39,978 nt of DNA from Alphaproteobacteria bacterium HGW-Alphaproteobacteria-6 (GTDB lineage: Bacteria; Pseudomonadota; Alphaproteobacteria; Rhodobacterales; Rhodobacteraceae). The stretch is from NCBI GenBank assembly GCA_002841115.1, contig PHEC01000008.1:1-39978 (forward strand), given 5' to 3'. Below are positions 27,334 through 35,450 of the stretch, piece after piece; position 1 is the first letter of the stretch; every line of letters begins with the position of its first letter. The translations under genes were made by a program, and so were the position numbers. Below the pieces are notes generated by a model, which searched no databases, was not told the DNA's origin, and was given only the letters and a program-made list of their open reading frames with translations.

Positions 27334-27382
27334 TTAACGCGACCTTTCCGTAACCGGTTGGTGTTGAAGGGAATTGTAGACA

Positions 27383-27526
27383 CTCGGCGCTTGCCCGGAC
27401 CGCAACCCCGGGCTAGGGTGCAACCAACGAGGCCAGGATGGCCGAGGCCCAGTTTCCACACGGTGCAGGGGTGCACATGGGGTGGCGAAGGGTCCCGGTC
27501 GCAAGGTCGGGGCCCTTTGTTTTTCT
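27383..27526 (+). ncRNA. candidate structured small RNA
   Basis: The 284-bp gap after the DUF2853 gene has no credible ORF but holds a series of perfect hairpins that ends in a strong terminator. Hairpins: GCCCGG/CCGGGC (27393-27398 and 27408-27413, 9-nt loop), GGCCA/TGGCC (27431-27435 and 27439-27443, loop GGA), GTGCA/TGCAC (27463-27467 and 27472-27476, loop GGGG), then the terminator. A possible -10, TAGACA (27377-27382), precedes it without a good -35. No match to tRNA, 4.5S or tmRNA signatures is visible. A processed 3' UTR of the DUF2853 transcript is the alternative; 5' end is approximate. Confidence 0.5.
27490..27526 (+). terminator. strong Rho-independent terminator
   Basis: GGGTCCCGGTC (27490-27500), GNRA loop GCAA (27501-27504) and GGTCGGGGCCC (27505-27515) form an 11-bp stem using three G-U pairs, then TTTGTTTTTCT (27516-27526). 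The T-tract is on the plus strand only, so it ends a plus-strand RNA that has no protein gene within 200 bp upstream. Confidence 0.85.
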
Positions 27527-27569
27527 GGCCCCTTTTCGGCACCGCCCTCAGGCACGACGCCGGAACGCC

Positions 27570-27986
27570 TCAGCCCAACCCGCCCAGTTCGCAGATCACC
27601 GCCCATTCCGCCTCGGTCACCGGCTGCACCGACAGGCGGGTGTTGGTCACCAGCGCCATCTTGGCCAGCCGCGGCTCGGCCTTGGCCTCGTCCAGCGTCA
27701 CCGGGCGCTTCAGCGGCCTGACCGCGCGGATGTCGACGCAGTCCCAGCGCGGATCATCGGTGGTGCTGTCGGGGTGGCTGGTGGCGCAGACCTCGACGAT
27801 GCCGACCACCGCCTTGCCGACGTTGGAATGGTAAAAGAACCCCAGATCGCCGACCGCCATCGCCCGCATGTTGTTGCGCGCCTGATAGTTGCGCACCCCG
27901 TTCCATTCCTCGCCGGCGGCGCCCCTGGCGACCTGCTGGTCCCAGCTCCAGGCGTCGGGCTCGGACTTGAAAAGCCAATAGGCCAT
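27570..27986 (-). CDS. EVE domain protein
   Basis: 138-aa EVE-fold protein (PUA-like), predicted to bind modified bases in RNA or DNA. It begins MAYWLFKSEPDAWSWD, the family signature, with GVRNYQARNNMRAM and GDLGFFYHSN forming the binding pocket, and ends VICELGGLG. ATG 27986 overlaps the stop of the YciI-like gene (ATGA). It closes the minus-strand series tsaD-gpsA-yciI-EVE, which starts with a tRNA modification gene. Confidence 0.92.
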   Translation of the reverse strand: MAYWLFKSEPDAWSWDQQVARGAAGEEWNGVRNYQARNNMRAMAVGDLGFFYHSNVGKAVVGIVEVCATSHPDSTTDDPRWDCVDIRAVRPLKRPVTLDEAKAEPRLAKMALVTNTRLSVQPVTEAEWAVICELGGLG

Positions 27987-28255
27987 CAGCCGATCACCTT
28001 CTTCCATTCGCTCACGCGGACGCTGTCGAAGAGCCCGGCCAGACCGTAGGGGTCGCCCGCCGCCCAGGCCTGCGCCGCCGCAAGGTCGCCGGCCTCGATG
28101 ATGACCAGCGAGCCGGCCATCTGCCCCTCTTCGATGAACGGTCCGGCCATCCGCACGATGCCGGTCGCCTCGATATAGGCAAGATGGGCGGCGCGGTTGT
28201 CCAGCCGGACCTGCAGATGGCCGGGCCGGTCGCGGCAGATGACGGCGTAAAGCAT
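27986..28255 (-). CDS. YciI-like protein
   Basis: 89-aa ferredoxin-fold YciI family protein, role unknown. ATG 28255 is chosen because AGGAGG lies 8 nt upstream; the ATG at 28261 is only 2 nt from that site. Family features are LYAVICRDRPGHLQVRLDNRAAHLAYIE, MAGPFIEEGQMAGSLVIIEA with conserved acidic residues, and PYGLAGLFDSV. It nearly touches gpsA (stop 28258) and overlaps the EVE gene by 4 nt. Confidence 0.9.
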   Translation of the reverse strand: MLYAVICRDRPGHLQVRLDNRAAHLAYIEATGIVRMAGPFIEEGQMAGSLVIIEAGDLAAAQAWAAGDPYGLAGLFDSVRVSEWKKVIG

Positions 28256-28257
28256 AT

Positions 28258-29223
28258 TCATTCCCTCCTGAGCGGGCGCGAGAGCAGGCCGCTGGCCGCC
28301 TCGGGCACCGAGATTGATCCCTCGACAAGGGCCGCGACCATCGCGGCCACCGGCATGTCGATGCTGTGGCGCCGGGCCAGGTCGATGGCCGCCTTCGCCG
28401 TCGCCACGCCCTCGACCGTGGTGTCCGCGTCGAACCCCGCGCCGGCACCCAGCGCGTGGCCGAAGCGAAAGTTGCGCGATTGAGCCGAAGTGCAGGTCAG
28501 GACCAGATCGCCAAGTCCGGACAGCCCCGCCAGCGTCTCGTCCCGCGCGCCAAGCGCCTGCGCCAGCCGGTTCATCTCGGCGAAACCGCGGGTCATCAGC
28601 GCGGCGCGGGCACTGTCGCCCAGCCCGGCGCCGATCACCACCCCGGCGGCGATCGCCACCACGTTCTTCAGCGCCCCGCCCAGTTCGGCGCCGGTCGTGT
28701 CGGTGGTGCGGTAAAGCCTGAGGACCGGGGTCGACAGCGCCGCCTGCACCTCGGCGCCGCGCGTCTCGTCGGCACAGGCCAGCGTCAGCGCGGTTGGCAG
28801 GCCGCGGGCGATATCGGCGGCAAAGCTTGGCCCGGTCAGCAGCGCCGGCAGCGCGGCGGGGCAGGTGGCGGCGATGATCGCGCTTGGCCCGCGGCCCGAG
28901 GCCAGGTCGATCCCCTTGGCGCAGGCGATCAGGACGCGCCCATCCAGCCGACCGCCATGATCGGCCAGAAAGCCGGCCAGCGCCTGCATCGGCATCGCCA
29001 GCAGGATCAGCGGAACCGCGTCGAAATCACCGATTTCCGCCGAAACAGACACTGTTTCCGGCAAGGTGACCCCCGGCAGGCGCCGCGGGTTCTGGCGCCG
29101 GTCCCGCAGTGCTGCGGCCTGTCCGGGCTCGCGGGCCCAAAGCCCGACCGCATCGCCACCCCGAGCCAGTGCCACCGCCAGCGCGGTGCCGAAGGCGCCA
29201 GCGCCCAGGACCGCGACCTTCAT
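28258..29223 (-). CDS. gpsA: glycerol-3-phosphate dehydrogenase [NAD(P)+]
   Basis: Reduces dihydroxyacetone phosphate to sn-glycerol-3-phosphate for phospholipid synthesis. 321 aa from ATG 29223, overlapping the tsaD stop (ATGA). The Rossmann motif GAGAFGTAL is at residues 7-15, then [14 protein letters not shown], the catalytic-Lys region [13 protein letters not shown] and [11 protein letters not shown], all standard. Its position between tsaD and a YciI-like gene is common in this order. Confidence 0.97.
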   Translation of the reverse strand: MKVAVLGAGAFGTALAVALARGGDAVGLWAREPGQAAALRDRRQNPRRLPGVTLPETVSVSAEIGDFDAVPLILLAMPMQALAGFLADHGGRLDGRVLIACAKGIDLASGRGPSAIIAATCPAALPALLTGPSFAADIARGLPTALTLACADETRGAEVQAALSTPVLRLYRTTDTTGAELGGALKNVVAIAAGVVIGAGLGDSARAALMTRGFAEMNRLAQALGARDETLAGLSGLGDLVLTCTSAQSRNFRFGHALGAGAGFDADTTVEGVATAKAAIDLARRHSIDMPVAAMVAALVEGSISVPEAASGLLSRPLRRE

Positions 29224-30314
29224 GCCTTGGCCCCCCGCTTGCCCGATCCGATCAGCGCCGGCTGCGTCTGGTCCAGCGGCCAGCGCGGCCGCGCCGCAAG
29301 GTCCATGCCGTCGACATGGCCAAGGCGAAAGCGCTCGATCCCGGCCCAGGCGATCATCGCCGCATTGTCGGTGCACAGCGCCAGCGGCGGCGCGACAAAG
29401 CGCAGGTCCAGGTCGGCGCAGACCGCCTGCAACCCGGCGCGGATCCGGGCATTGGCGGCGACGCCGCCGGCCACCGCCAGAACCGGCGCCGCCGGAGCCA
29501 TCGCCAGATAGGCCGCCGCCGCCCGGCGCGCCTTTTGCGCCAGGACATCGGCCACCGCCTCCTGAAACCCGGCGCAGAGATCGGCACGGTCCGCCGCCGT
29601 CAACCCGCCCTTCTCGGCGACAAGGCCGTCGCGAAGCCGCAACAACGCGGTCTTCAGCCCGGAAAACGACAGATCGCAGCCCGGCCGATTCAACAGTGGC
29701 CGCGGAAAGGCAAAGCGCGCCGCGTCGCCGGCCTGCGCCGCGCGCTCGACCTCGGGACCGCCGGGTTGCGTGAGGCCCAGCAGCCGCGCGGTCTTGTCGA
29801 AGGCCTCGCCGGGCGCATCGTCGATGGTGCCGCCGAGACGGCTGAAATCCTCGGGCCCCGAGACGATCAGGAACTGGCAATGCCCGCCCGAGACCAGCAG
29901 CATCAGATAGGGAAAGGCCAGCCCGTCGGTCAGCCGCGGGGTCAGCGCGTGGCCGGCCAGATGGTTGACCCCGATCAGCGGCAGCCCGGCCCCGGCGGCA
30001 AGGCCCTTGGCGCACATCACCCCGGCCAGCACCCCGCCGATCAGCCCCGGACCCGCCGTCACCGCCACCGCATCCATCGCCCGCAGCGGCAGCCCGGCCG
30101 CCTCCAGCGCCTCCTCGACGCAAAGATCGATCCGCTCGGCATGGGCGCGCGCCGCGATCTCGGGGACCACGCCGCCGAAATCGGCATGCAGCGCGTTCTG
30201 CCCCTGCACCACCGACGACAGGATCACGGCCTCGCCGCCCCGCAGCCGCACCACCGCCGCCGCGCTGTCGTCGCAGCTGCTTTCCAGCCCCAGGATGGTG
30301 ATCGTCTCGGTCAT
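29220..30314 (-). CDS. tsaD: tRNA N6-adenosine threonylcarbamoyltransferase TsaD
   Basis: Transfers the threonylcarbamoyl group to A37 of ANN-decoding tRNAs, with TsaB and TsaE. 364 aa, Kae1/Qri7/TsaD fold: [15 protein letters not shown] at the N-terminus, [16 protein letters not shown], and the metal ligands H118 and H122 in [20 protein letters not shown] and [10 protein letters not shown] follow. First gene of the minus-strand set tsaD-gpsA-yciI-EVE, divergent from hemD across 76 bp. The tRNA-Thr(CGT) in this window (36397-36472) reads ACG and would be a substrate. Confidence 0.97.
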   Translation of the reverse strand: MTETITILGLESSCDDSAAAVVRLRGGEAVILSSVVQGQNALHADFGGVVPEIAARAHAERIDLCVEEALEAAGLPLRAMDAVAVTAGPGLIGGVLAGVMCAKGLAAGAGLPLIGVNHLAGHALTPRLTDGLAFPYLMLLVSGGHCQFLIVSGPEDFSRLGGTIDDAPGEAFDKTARLLGLTQPGGPEVERAAQAGDAARFAFPRPLLNRPGCDLSFSGLKTALLRLRDGLVAEKGGLTAADRADLCAGFQEAVADVLAQKARRAAAAYLAMAPAAPVLAVAGGVAANARIRAGLQAVCADLDLRFVAPPLALCTDNAAMIAWAGIERFRLGHVDGMDLAARPRWPLDQTQPALIGSGKRGAKA

Positions 30315-30368
30315 GGCCCTGCCGGTTGCCTCGGCGCAGTCCCGCAGGTAACACCGGCTGAGACGCCA

Positions 30369-30374
30369 TACAAT
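30369..30374 (+). promoter_or_regulatory. possible -10 element of hemD
   Basis: TACAAT matches the -10 consensus at 5 of 6 positions and lies 16 bp before the hemD GTG in the 76-bp tsaD-hemD divergent gap. No good -35 is found at 17 bp, and the leader would be very short. Confidence 0.25.
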
Positions 30375-30390
30375 CCCGAGGCGGCCCCCC

Positions 30391-31113
30391 GTGACCCCAT
30401 TCCGCCCGACCCTGCTTCTGACCCGGCCCGAACCGGCATCGGCGCAATTCGCCGCCGACTTCCGCGCGCGTTTCGGGGCGGAATGGTCGGTTGTCTGCTC
30501 GCCGCTGATGGCGCTCAGGCTTTTGCCCGCGCCACCGCCGCCGGACGATCTCGACGATGTGATCGTGACCTCGCAGGCCGCGGTGGTCGCCCTTGCCGGG
30601 CTGACCGCCCGGCGCGATCTGCGGGTCTGGTGCGTCGGTCCGGCAACGGCGGCGACGGCCGGTGCCGCAGGGTTCGACGCGGTCGCCGGGCCGGGCGATG
30701 CCGCCGGTCTGGCGGCCCTTGTGGCGGTCGGGCGACCGGGCGGGCGGGTCTACTATCCGCGCGGCACCAAGGTTGCCCGGGACATGGCCGCGCTGCTGCG
30801 TCCGGCCGGGATAGAGACGATCGAGGCCGTGGTCTACGATCAGCCGGCGATCGCGCCGGCGGCCACGGCGCGGCAATTGCTGGCGGGCGCCGACCCGGTG
30901 CTGCTGCCGCTCTTCTCGCCGCGCGCCGCGCAGTTGTTCCACGATGCCTTCGCCGCCCCGCGCGCCCCCTTGCGGATTGCCGCGATCAGCGCCACCGTGG
31001 CGCGCGCCGCCGAGCCGCTGATGCCGGAACGCCTGGCAGTGGCCGCGCGTCCCGATGCCGCCGCCATGCTGGACGCTCTGGCCGAGCTATTTGCCGCAAC
31101 GGACCCGGCTTGA
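30391..31113 (+). CDS. hemD: uroporphyrinogen-III synthase
   Basis: Cyclises hydroxymethylbilane to uroporphyrinogen III, the branch-point tetrapyrrole for haem, bacteriochlorophyll and cobalamin. 240 aa from GTG 30391. HemD is a divergent family; the supporting text is [34 protein letters not shown] (the S/T-rich helix start), [30 protein letters not shown] and AVVYDQPA, in the right order for the two-lobed fold. Followed by the mitofilin-like and HemY-like genes, the usual alphaproteobacterial trio. hemC is not adjacent here. Confidence 0.9.
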   Translation: MTPFRPTLLLTRPEPASAQFAADFRARFGAEWSVVCSPLMALRLLPAPPPPDDLDDVIVTSQAAVVALAGLTARRDLRVWCVGPATAATAGAAGFDAVAGPGDAAGLAALVAVGRPGGRVYYPRGTKVARDMAALLRPAGIETIEAVVYDQPAIAPAATARQLLAGADPVLLPLFSPRAAQLFHDAFAAPRAPLRIAAISATVARAAEPLMPERLAVAARPDAAAMLDALAELFAATDPA

Positions 31114-31209
31114 GACGGTCGCCGGCGCGGGCTAGATTGATGCGGCGGGGGTGCGACGCCGCGACCAGACTGCCCTGCGCCAATCGCCCGGCATGCGAAG
31201 GAGTTCCAG

Positions 31210-32586
31210 GTGGCACGAGCAAAGACGACCGCGACCGCCGATGCGGCGGCAGCGCAGTCGGCCGGCCCGCAGGCCGCCGCCGCCGATGATCCGGCCGCTG
31301 GCGCGACCGAGGCTGTTGCCGGTGATGCGGACAGGGCGGCACCAGAGGCCGAAGCGGCAGCCGTGATCGATGCCGATCCGGTTCCGGCGGATGCCGGGGA
31401 ATCGGATGGTGGAGAATCGGATGGTGGGGGTCCGGACGGGCTCGCCGACCCGGCGCCCGATCCTGTCGCCGACCCGGGCCCCGTGGTCGTAGCACCGCCG
31501 CGGCGCCGTGCGGGCGGTTTCTTGCCGACTGTCCTCGGTGGCGCGGTGGCCGCCGGCCTCGGCTTTGGCGCGGCAATCTATGTCCTGCCGCCATTCCTGT
31601 CGCCGCCGCAGACCGCCGGCGAACTGACAGAACTCTCCGACCAGATTGCCGCCCGCTCGGCCCGCATCGACGAGATCGGCGCCGCCGTCGCCGCCCTGCA
31701 GACCGGCAAGGCCGGCGCCGACGACCTTGCCGGCCTGACCGCGACGACCGCGGATCTTGCCGCCGGGCTGGCGGCGGCGCGCGAAGCCGTTGACAGCCTG
31801 CAAACCGGTCTGAGCGATGCGGCAGCGCGGCTGGCCAGCTTTGAAGCCCGGCTTGCGACCCTGGAAAAACGCCCGGTCGAAGGCGGCGCCGCCTCGGCGA
31901 CCGCGCTCGAGGCCTTCGGCCGCGACATGGCGGCGATGCGCGCCGAGATCGCCGCCGAACGCATCGCCCTTGATGCGGCCGAACAGCGGATCGCGGCCGC
32001 GGCGGCGGATGCGGCGGCCCGGCTGGCCTCGGTCGATGCCGAAGCCCGCAAGCTCCGGGCCGAGGCCGAGGCCGAGGCCCGGCGCGGTGCCGCCCTGGCC
32101 TCCTTGCGCCATGTTCAGGCGGCGCTGGAAAGCGGGGCGCCGATCGGTGATGCGCTGGCCGGCCTGTCGGCGGCCGGCATCGCGGTGCCGCAGGCGCTGA
32201 GCGATCAGGCGCAGGGCATTCCCAGCCTTGCCGCGCTGCGCGACGCCTTTCCCGGCGCGGCCCGTGCCGCGCTGTCCGCCGCCTTGCGGGTGCGGTCGGC
32301 CGATGCCGATACCTGGACCCGGCTTGGCGCCTTTCTGCGCAGCCAGTCGGGGGCGCGGTCGCTTGCGCCGCGGGCGGGCGACGATCCCGACGCCATCCTG
32401 TCGCGCGCCGAGGCGGCGCTGCGGCTCGGCGACCTGTCGGGGGCGATCGCCGCCATCGCCGACCTGCCGCCCGAGGCGCAGGCGCCAATGGCCGAGTGGC
32501 TGGCGCTGGCCGACCGGCGCCTTTCGGCCGCCGCGGCGATCGCCGATCTGGTCGGCGCGGTGACCGGGCAGGAGGCTTCCGAATGA
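31210..32586 (+). CDS. mitofilin-like inner-membrane protein (COG4223)
   Basis: Alphaproteobacterial relative of Mic60, thought to shape and tether intracytoplasmic or inner membranes. 458 aa from GTG 31210 with AAGGAG 6 nt upstream. An acidic, low-complexity Ala/Pro/Asp N-terminus (residues 1-98, including a duplicated ESDGG) precedes one transmembrane helix at about 104-127. A long Ala-rich coiled coil (about 135-290) and a helical C-terminal mitofilin-type domain follow. It sits between hemD and hemY-like, the conserved place for this gene, and its TGA overlaps the next ATG (32583-32586). Confidence 0.88.
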   Translation: MARAKTTATADAAAAQSAGPQAAAADDPAAGATEAVAGDADRAAPEAEAAAVIDADPVPADAGESDGGESDGGGPDGLADPAPDPVADPGPVVVAPPRRRAGGFLPTVLGGAVAAGLGFGAAIYVLPPFLSPPQTAGELTELSDQIAARSARIDEIGAAVAALQTGKAGADDLAGLTATTADLAAGLAAAREAVDSLQTGLSDAAARLASFEARLATLEKRPVEGGAASATALEAFGRDMAAMRAEIAAERIALDAAEQRIAAAAADAAARLASVDAEARKLRAEAEAEARRGAALASLRHVQAALESGAPIGDALAGLSAAGIAVPQALSDQAQGIPSLAALRDAFPGAARAALSAALRVRSADADTWTRLGAFLRSQSGARSLAPRAGDDPDAILSRAEAALRLGDLSGAIAAIADLPPEAQAPMAEWLALADRRLSAAAAIADLVGAVTGQEASE

Positions 32587-34121
32587 TCTGGTCCTTCATC
32601 AAGATTGCGCTTTTCGTCGCCGTCGTCGCGGCGCTGACCCTGGGTGCCGGGCGGCTGGCCGAAACCGGCGCCGGCATCCGCCTATCGCTGGGCAATACCG
32701 AATTTTCGCTGGGCCCGGTGCAGGCGCTGATCGCCGCGCTCGCGGTCTTCCTGGCGGTCTGGCTGGTGCTGCGCCTGATCGGGCTTGCCGTGGCGCTCTT
32801 GCGGTTCGTCAACGGCGACGAGACCGCGATCAGCCGCTATTTCGACCGAAACCGCGAACGCAAGGGCTATCAGGCACTGGCCGACGGGATGATGGCGCTG
32901 GCCTCGGGCGAGGCGCGTCTGGCCCTGTCGCAGGCGACCCGCGCCGAGCGGTTCCTGAGGCGGCCCGAACTGACCAGCCTCCTGACCGCGCAGGCGGCCG
33001 AGGCCGCCGGCGACAGCCGGCGCGCCGGCGAGGTCTACCGCCGGCTTCTGGCCGATGATCGGACGCGCTTTGTCGCGGTGCGCGGCCTGATGAGGCAGAA
33101 GCTGGCCGAGGGCGACACCGAGACCGCACTGAAACTGGCGCAAAAGGCGTTCTCGATGAAGCCGCGCCACGAAGAGGTGCAAGACACCCTGTTGCAGCTT
33201 CAGACCGCGAAGGGCGACTGGTCCGGTGCGCGGCAGGTGATCGGCGCCAAGGCGAAACAGGGTCTCTTGCCGCGCGATGTCTACCGCCGCCGCGACGCGA
33301 TCCTGGCCCTGCAGGAGGCGCGCGGCGTCTTCGACGAGGATGCCCCGATCGAGGCGCGCGAGGCGGCGATTGCCGCCAATCGCGCCTCGCCCGACCTGAT
33401 TCCCGCCGCGGTTCTGGCGGCACGAAGCTATGTCCTGGCCGGCAAGCCGAAATATGCGACCCGCATCCTGAAGAAGGCATGGGAGGCGGAACCCCACCCC
33501 GATCTCGCCGCCGCCTTCGCCGCGATCGAGCCGGCCGAGACCCCGACAGCCCGTCAAAAGCGCTTCTCGGCCTTGCTGGCGCTGCGCCCCGAGCATGACG
33601 AATCGCGGCTCTTGCGGGCCGAACTGGCAATCGCGGCCGAGGATTTTCCCGCAGCCCGCCGTGCCCTCGGCGATCTGGCCGAGCGTCACCCGACCGCCCG
33701 CGCCCTGACCATGATGGCCGCCATCGCGCGCGGCGAAGGCGACGACGATGCCACGGTGCGCGGCTGGTTGACCCGCGCCCTGACCGCGAGTCGCGGCAAG
33801 CAATGGGTCTGCGACAAATGCCATCAGATCCATGCTGACTGGACCCCGGCCTGCGGCAATTGCGGCGGTTTCGACACGCTGTCCTGGCGCGAGCCGGTTC
33901 AGGACAGCGTGCCGATGCCGAAAGGGTCGGAAATGCTGCCGCTGATCGTGGGGAAGCCTGCCACGCCGCGCCGCGCGCCCGACGCCGCCCCGCCGGACTT
34001 TGCCCCGCCCGATGCCGCCCCGGCTGACCTTGATCCGGCGGATGACCAGGCGGCGCCGCGCCGCGTCGACGGGCTGGTCGAGGCCGAAATTCTGGGAGAA
34101 GAGACTGCCGACCGCCGCTGA
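32583..34121 (+). CDS. hemY: HemY-N domain membrane protein with C-terminal zinc ribbon
   Basis: Tetratricopeptide-type membrane protein linked to haem biosynthesis (not the protoporphyrinogen oxidase also called HemY). 512 aa from ATG 32583. Two N-terminal membrane segments (about 2-22 and 40-68) lead into TPR-like helices such as RRAGEVYRRLLADDRTRFVAVRGL and ARSYVLAGKPKYATRILKKAWEA. Near residues 410-430 is a four-Cys knuckle CDKC...CGNC, then a disordered Pro/Asp/Ala tail. Last gene of hemD-mitofilin-hemY; no clear terminator is seen in the 224 bp before the island. Confidence 0.87.
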   Translation: MIWSFIKIALFVAVVAALTLGAGRLAETGAGIRLSLGNTEFSLGPVQALIAALAVFLAVWLVLRLIGLAVALLRFVNGDETAISRYFDRNRERKGYQALADGMMALASGEARLALSQATRAERFLRRPELTSLLTAQAAEAAGDSRRAGEVYRRLLADDRTRFVAVRGLMRQKLAEGDTETALKLAQKAFSMKPRHEEVQDTLLQLQTAKGDWSGARQVIGAKAKQGLLPRDVYRRRDAILALQEARGVFDEDAPIEAREAAIAANRASPDLIPAAVLAARSYVLAGKPKYATRILKKAWEAEPHPDLAAAFAAIEPAETPTARQKRFSALLALRPEHDESRLLRAELAIAAEDFPAARRALGDLAERHPTARALTMMAAIARGEGDDDATVRGWLTRALTASRGKQWVCDKCHQIHADWTPACGNCGGFDTLSWREPVQDSVPMPKGSEMLPLIVGKPATPRRAPDAAPPDFAPPDAAPADLDPADDQAAPRRVDGLVEAEILGEETADRR

Positions 34122-34252
34122 GGCGGGCGACGGACCGTGCCGGGTCGGCGGTTGCCACAGAAGGCCCCGAGGTCTTGCAACAGCCGCAGTCGGCCAAGGG
34201 CAGCCGCCGCGCCGCGCCACCCCGGCCGTCAGGGCAAGGCAGCCGCACCGAT

Positions 34253-34299
34253 CACCTTGAACGCCGAAAGCGCATTCCGCCGACCGAGCATTCAAGGTG
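34253..34299. repeat. inverted repeat in the left flank of the island
   Basis: CACCTTGAA (34253-34261) and TTCAAGGTG (34291-34299) are perfect 9-bp complements 29 bp apart, just outside the left copy of the tRNA repeat. A similar pair CTCTTGAA/TTCAAGAG (34416-34423 and 34468-34475) lies just inside. Shared CTTGAA cores could be arm-type sites or chance. Confidence 0.35.
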
Positions 34300-34345
34300 T
34301 CGGTCTGGCGTGGCAAGGCCGCTGCAGGAGCACGATGTCGGGCGG

Positions 34346-34397
34346 GGATGGTGCCGCACGAGGGATTCGAACCCCCGACCCCATCATTACGAATGAT
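34346..34397 (-). repeat. left attachment repeat: partial tRNA-Thr copy
   Basis: 52 bp identical to 36394-36445. It holds the tRNA-Thr 3' half, from the anticodon loop (CGT) through the T-arm, the acceptor 3' strand and CCA. The 5' half of the tRNA is missing, so it cannot encode a working tRNA. Confidence 0.88.
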
Positions 34398-34487
34398 CAG
34401 GTCTAAGGACTAAACCTCTTGAAATATAACGGTTTTCTTTCAGGCCAGTTCTCCGTTGCAAGCATCCTTCAAGAGTGCCGCCCCCGC

Positions 34488-34937
34488 TCACTTCAACTCG
34501 ACGCCCTCAATCTGGACGTACCACCTTGCAGCATCGCGCAGTCCATTCTTCTGCGCACCTGTGAACTGACGAGCTTCCGTTTTTCTCCAGACCTCCCCAT
34601 GGTATGGGTTGTCCGGTAGCGCTGGATCATCCTTGATCGGATCATATCCGACCATCAAGTCGAGAGCACGAATCTCCGCTGCCGAAAAGGCTACCGCGCC
34701 AGGAAACTCGTCAGAAGTAACGTAATTCGCCGGATCGACACGATGTTTGAGCATAAGTGCCTCAACCTCGACCGACATGCCCTGCTGAGCGCCTGTTGAT
34801 TTGGCGTAGAGTGCCGACGAAATTCTGCGGCGACGCTGGCCTCCGTTGTCGTCCCACACCAGTTGATGCTCGGGAACGCGCCGGATGATCGTGTCTTCGC
34901 CGATTATTTCTGCTTCATCGTATGGTTGCACCGCCAA
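34488..34937 (-). CDS. island gene 3: uncharacterised 149-aa protein
   Basis: Third gene of the island cassette, function unknown. No ATG is available: TTG 34937 is preferred (GGGGG 9 nt upstream in the end of gene 2), with GTG 34931 the alternative. Features are IIRRVPEHQLVWDDNGGQRRRRISSALY near residues 17-44, a GMSVEVEAL stretch at about 53-61, and NPYHGEVW near 112-119. Such basic, H/D/N-containing segments recur in small accessory proteins I have seen in mobile regions, but I cannot name a family. It starts 6 bp after the gene 2 stop, so is co-translated. GC is clearly below the flanks. Confidence 0.72.
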   Translation of the reverse strand: MAVQPYDEAEIIGEDTIIRRVPEHQLVWDDNGGQRRRRISSALYAKSTGAQQGMSVEVEALMLKHRVDPANYVTSDEFPGAVAFSAAEIRALDLMVGYDPIKDDPALPDNPYHGEVWRKTEARQFTGAQKNGLRDAARWYVQIEGVELK

Positions 34938-34943
34938 AGATTT

Positions 34944-35450
34944 TTAGCCCCCAGCTACTTCCTGGAGTTGCACCCGCTCAGCCGCCAGAGCAGCCACCCA
35001 TTCCGCGAGTTCGGTAAAGTCGGTCTGGATTTCGATCTCGTCTTCACTGTCGTTCAGAAGGTCTGCCCGGTAGGCGACTACATCGTAAGGCCCCAAAACA
35101 TCGACTTCTATATCGAACTCGTTCCTGTGCCACTCAAGTCGCATGGTGCCATTGGGCATTGGCACCAGTTGAGGTGCTGGAAGCGAGCGGATGTAGAGCC
35201 TCTCGATCAGGTTAGCCGCAAATTGGGCGCAGGTGAAGGAGACCGGGACGCCAGCATAGCCGTCCCAGCCCCTACGGAGTGACGTCAACACGTCAAACTG
35301 CTTCTCAAGCTCATTCACCCAAGCAGACCTCGGGTGTGTCACGCGAACGCGCGTTCCCCGTGCGCTCAACGACGAAACCCCGTCTGTGATCGCTCGGTAG
35401 TTGGGGATTTCGTCCTGGAATGCAGTCGTGAAGTCGGGTTGTGCGTTCAT
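34944..35450 (-). CDS. island gene 2: WDGY-motif protein
   Basis: 168-aa protein, second in the cassette, function unknown. ATG 35450 overlaps the stop of gene 1 (ATGA), with GGGGGAAAG as ribosome site. The middle reads RRGWDGYAGVPVS (WDGY at residues 62-65), a pattern found in small uncharacterised proteins. Then follow alternating strands APQLVPMPNGTMRLEWHRNEFDIEVDVLG and a strongly acidic segment NDSEDEIEIQTDF. This suggests an alpha/beta fold with a strand-rich core. Tight coupling to the TIGR04255 gene argues that the products act together. Confidence 0.78.
   Translation of the reverse strand: MNAQPDFTTAFQDEIPNYRAITDGVSSLSARGTRVRVTHPRSAWVNELEKQFDVLTSLRRGWDGYAGVPVSFTCAQFAANLIERLYIRSLPAPQLVPMPNGTMRLEWHRNEFDIEVDVLGPYDVVAYRADLLNDSEDEIEIQTDFTELAEWVAALAAERVQLQEVAGG

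Noticed and set aside
27383-27526. 6S RNA, 4.5S SRP RNA or tRNA
   Set aside because: The conserved SRP tetraloop region, a single rod with central bubble as in 6S, and the tRNA T-loop are all absent.
34346-34397. Second tRNA-Thr gene at the left boundary
   Set aside because: The D-arm and 5' acceptor strand are missing; sequence after the anticodon loop does not continue the tRNA, so it is an attachment repeat.
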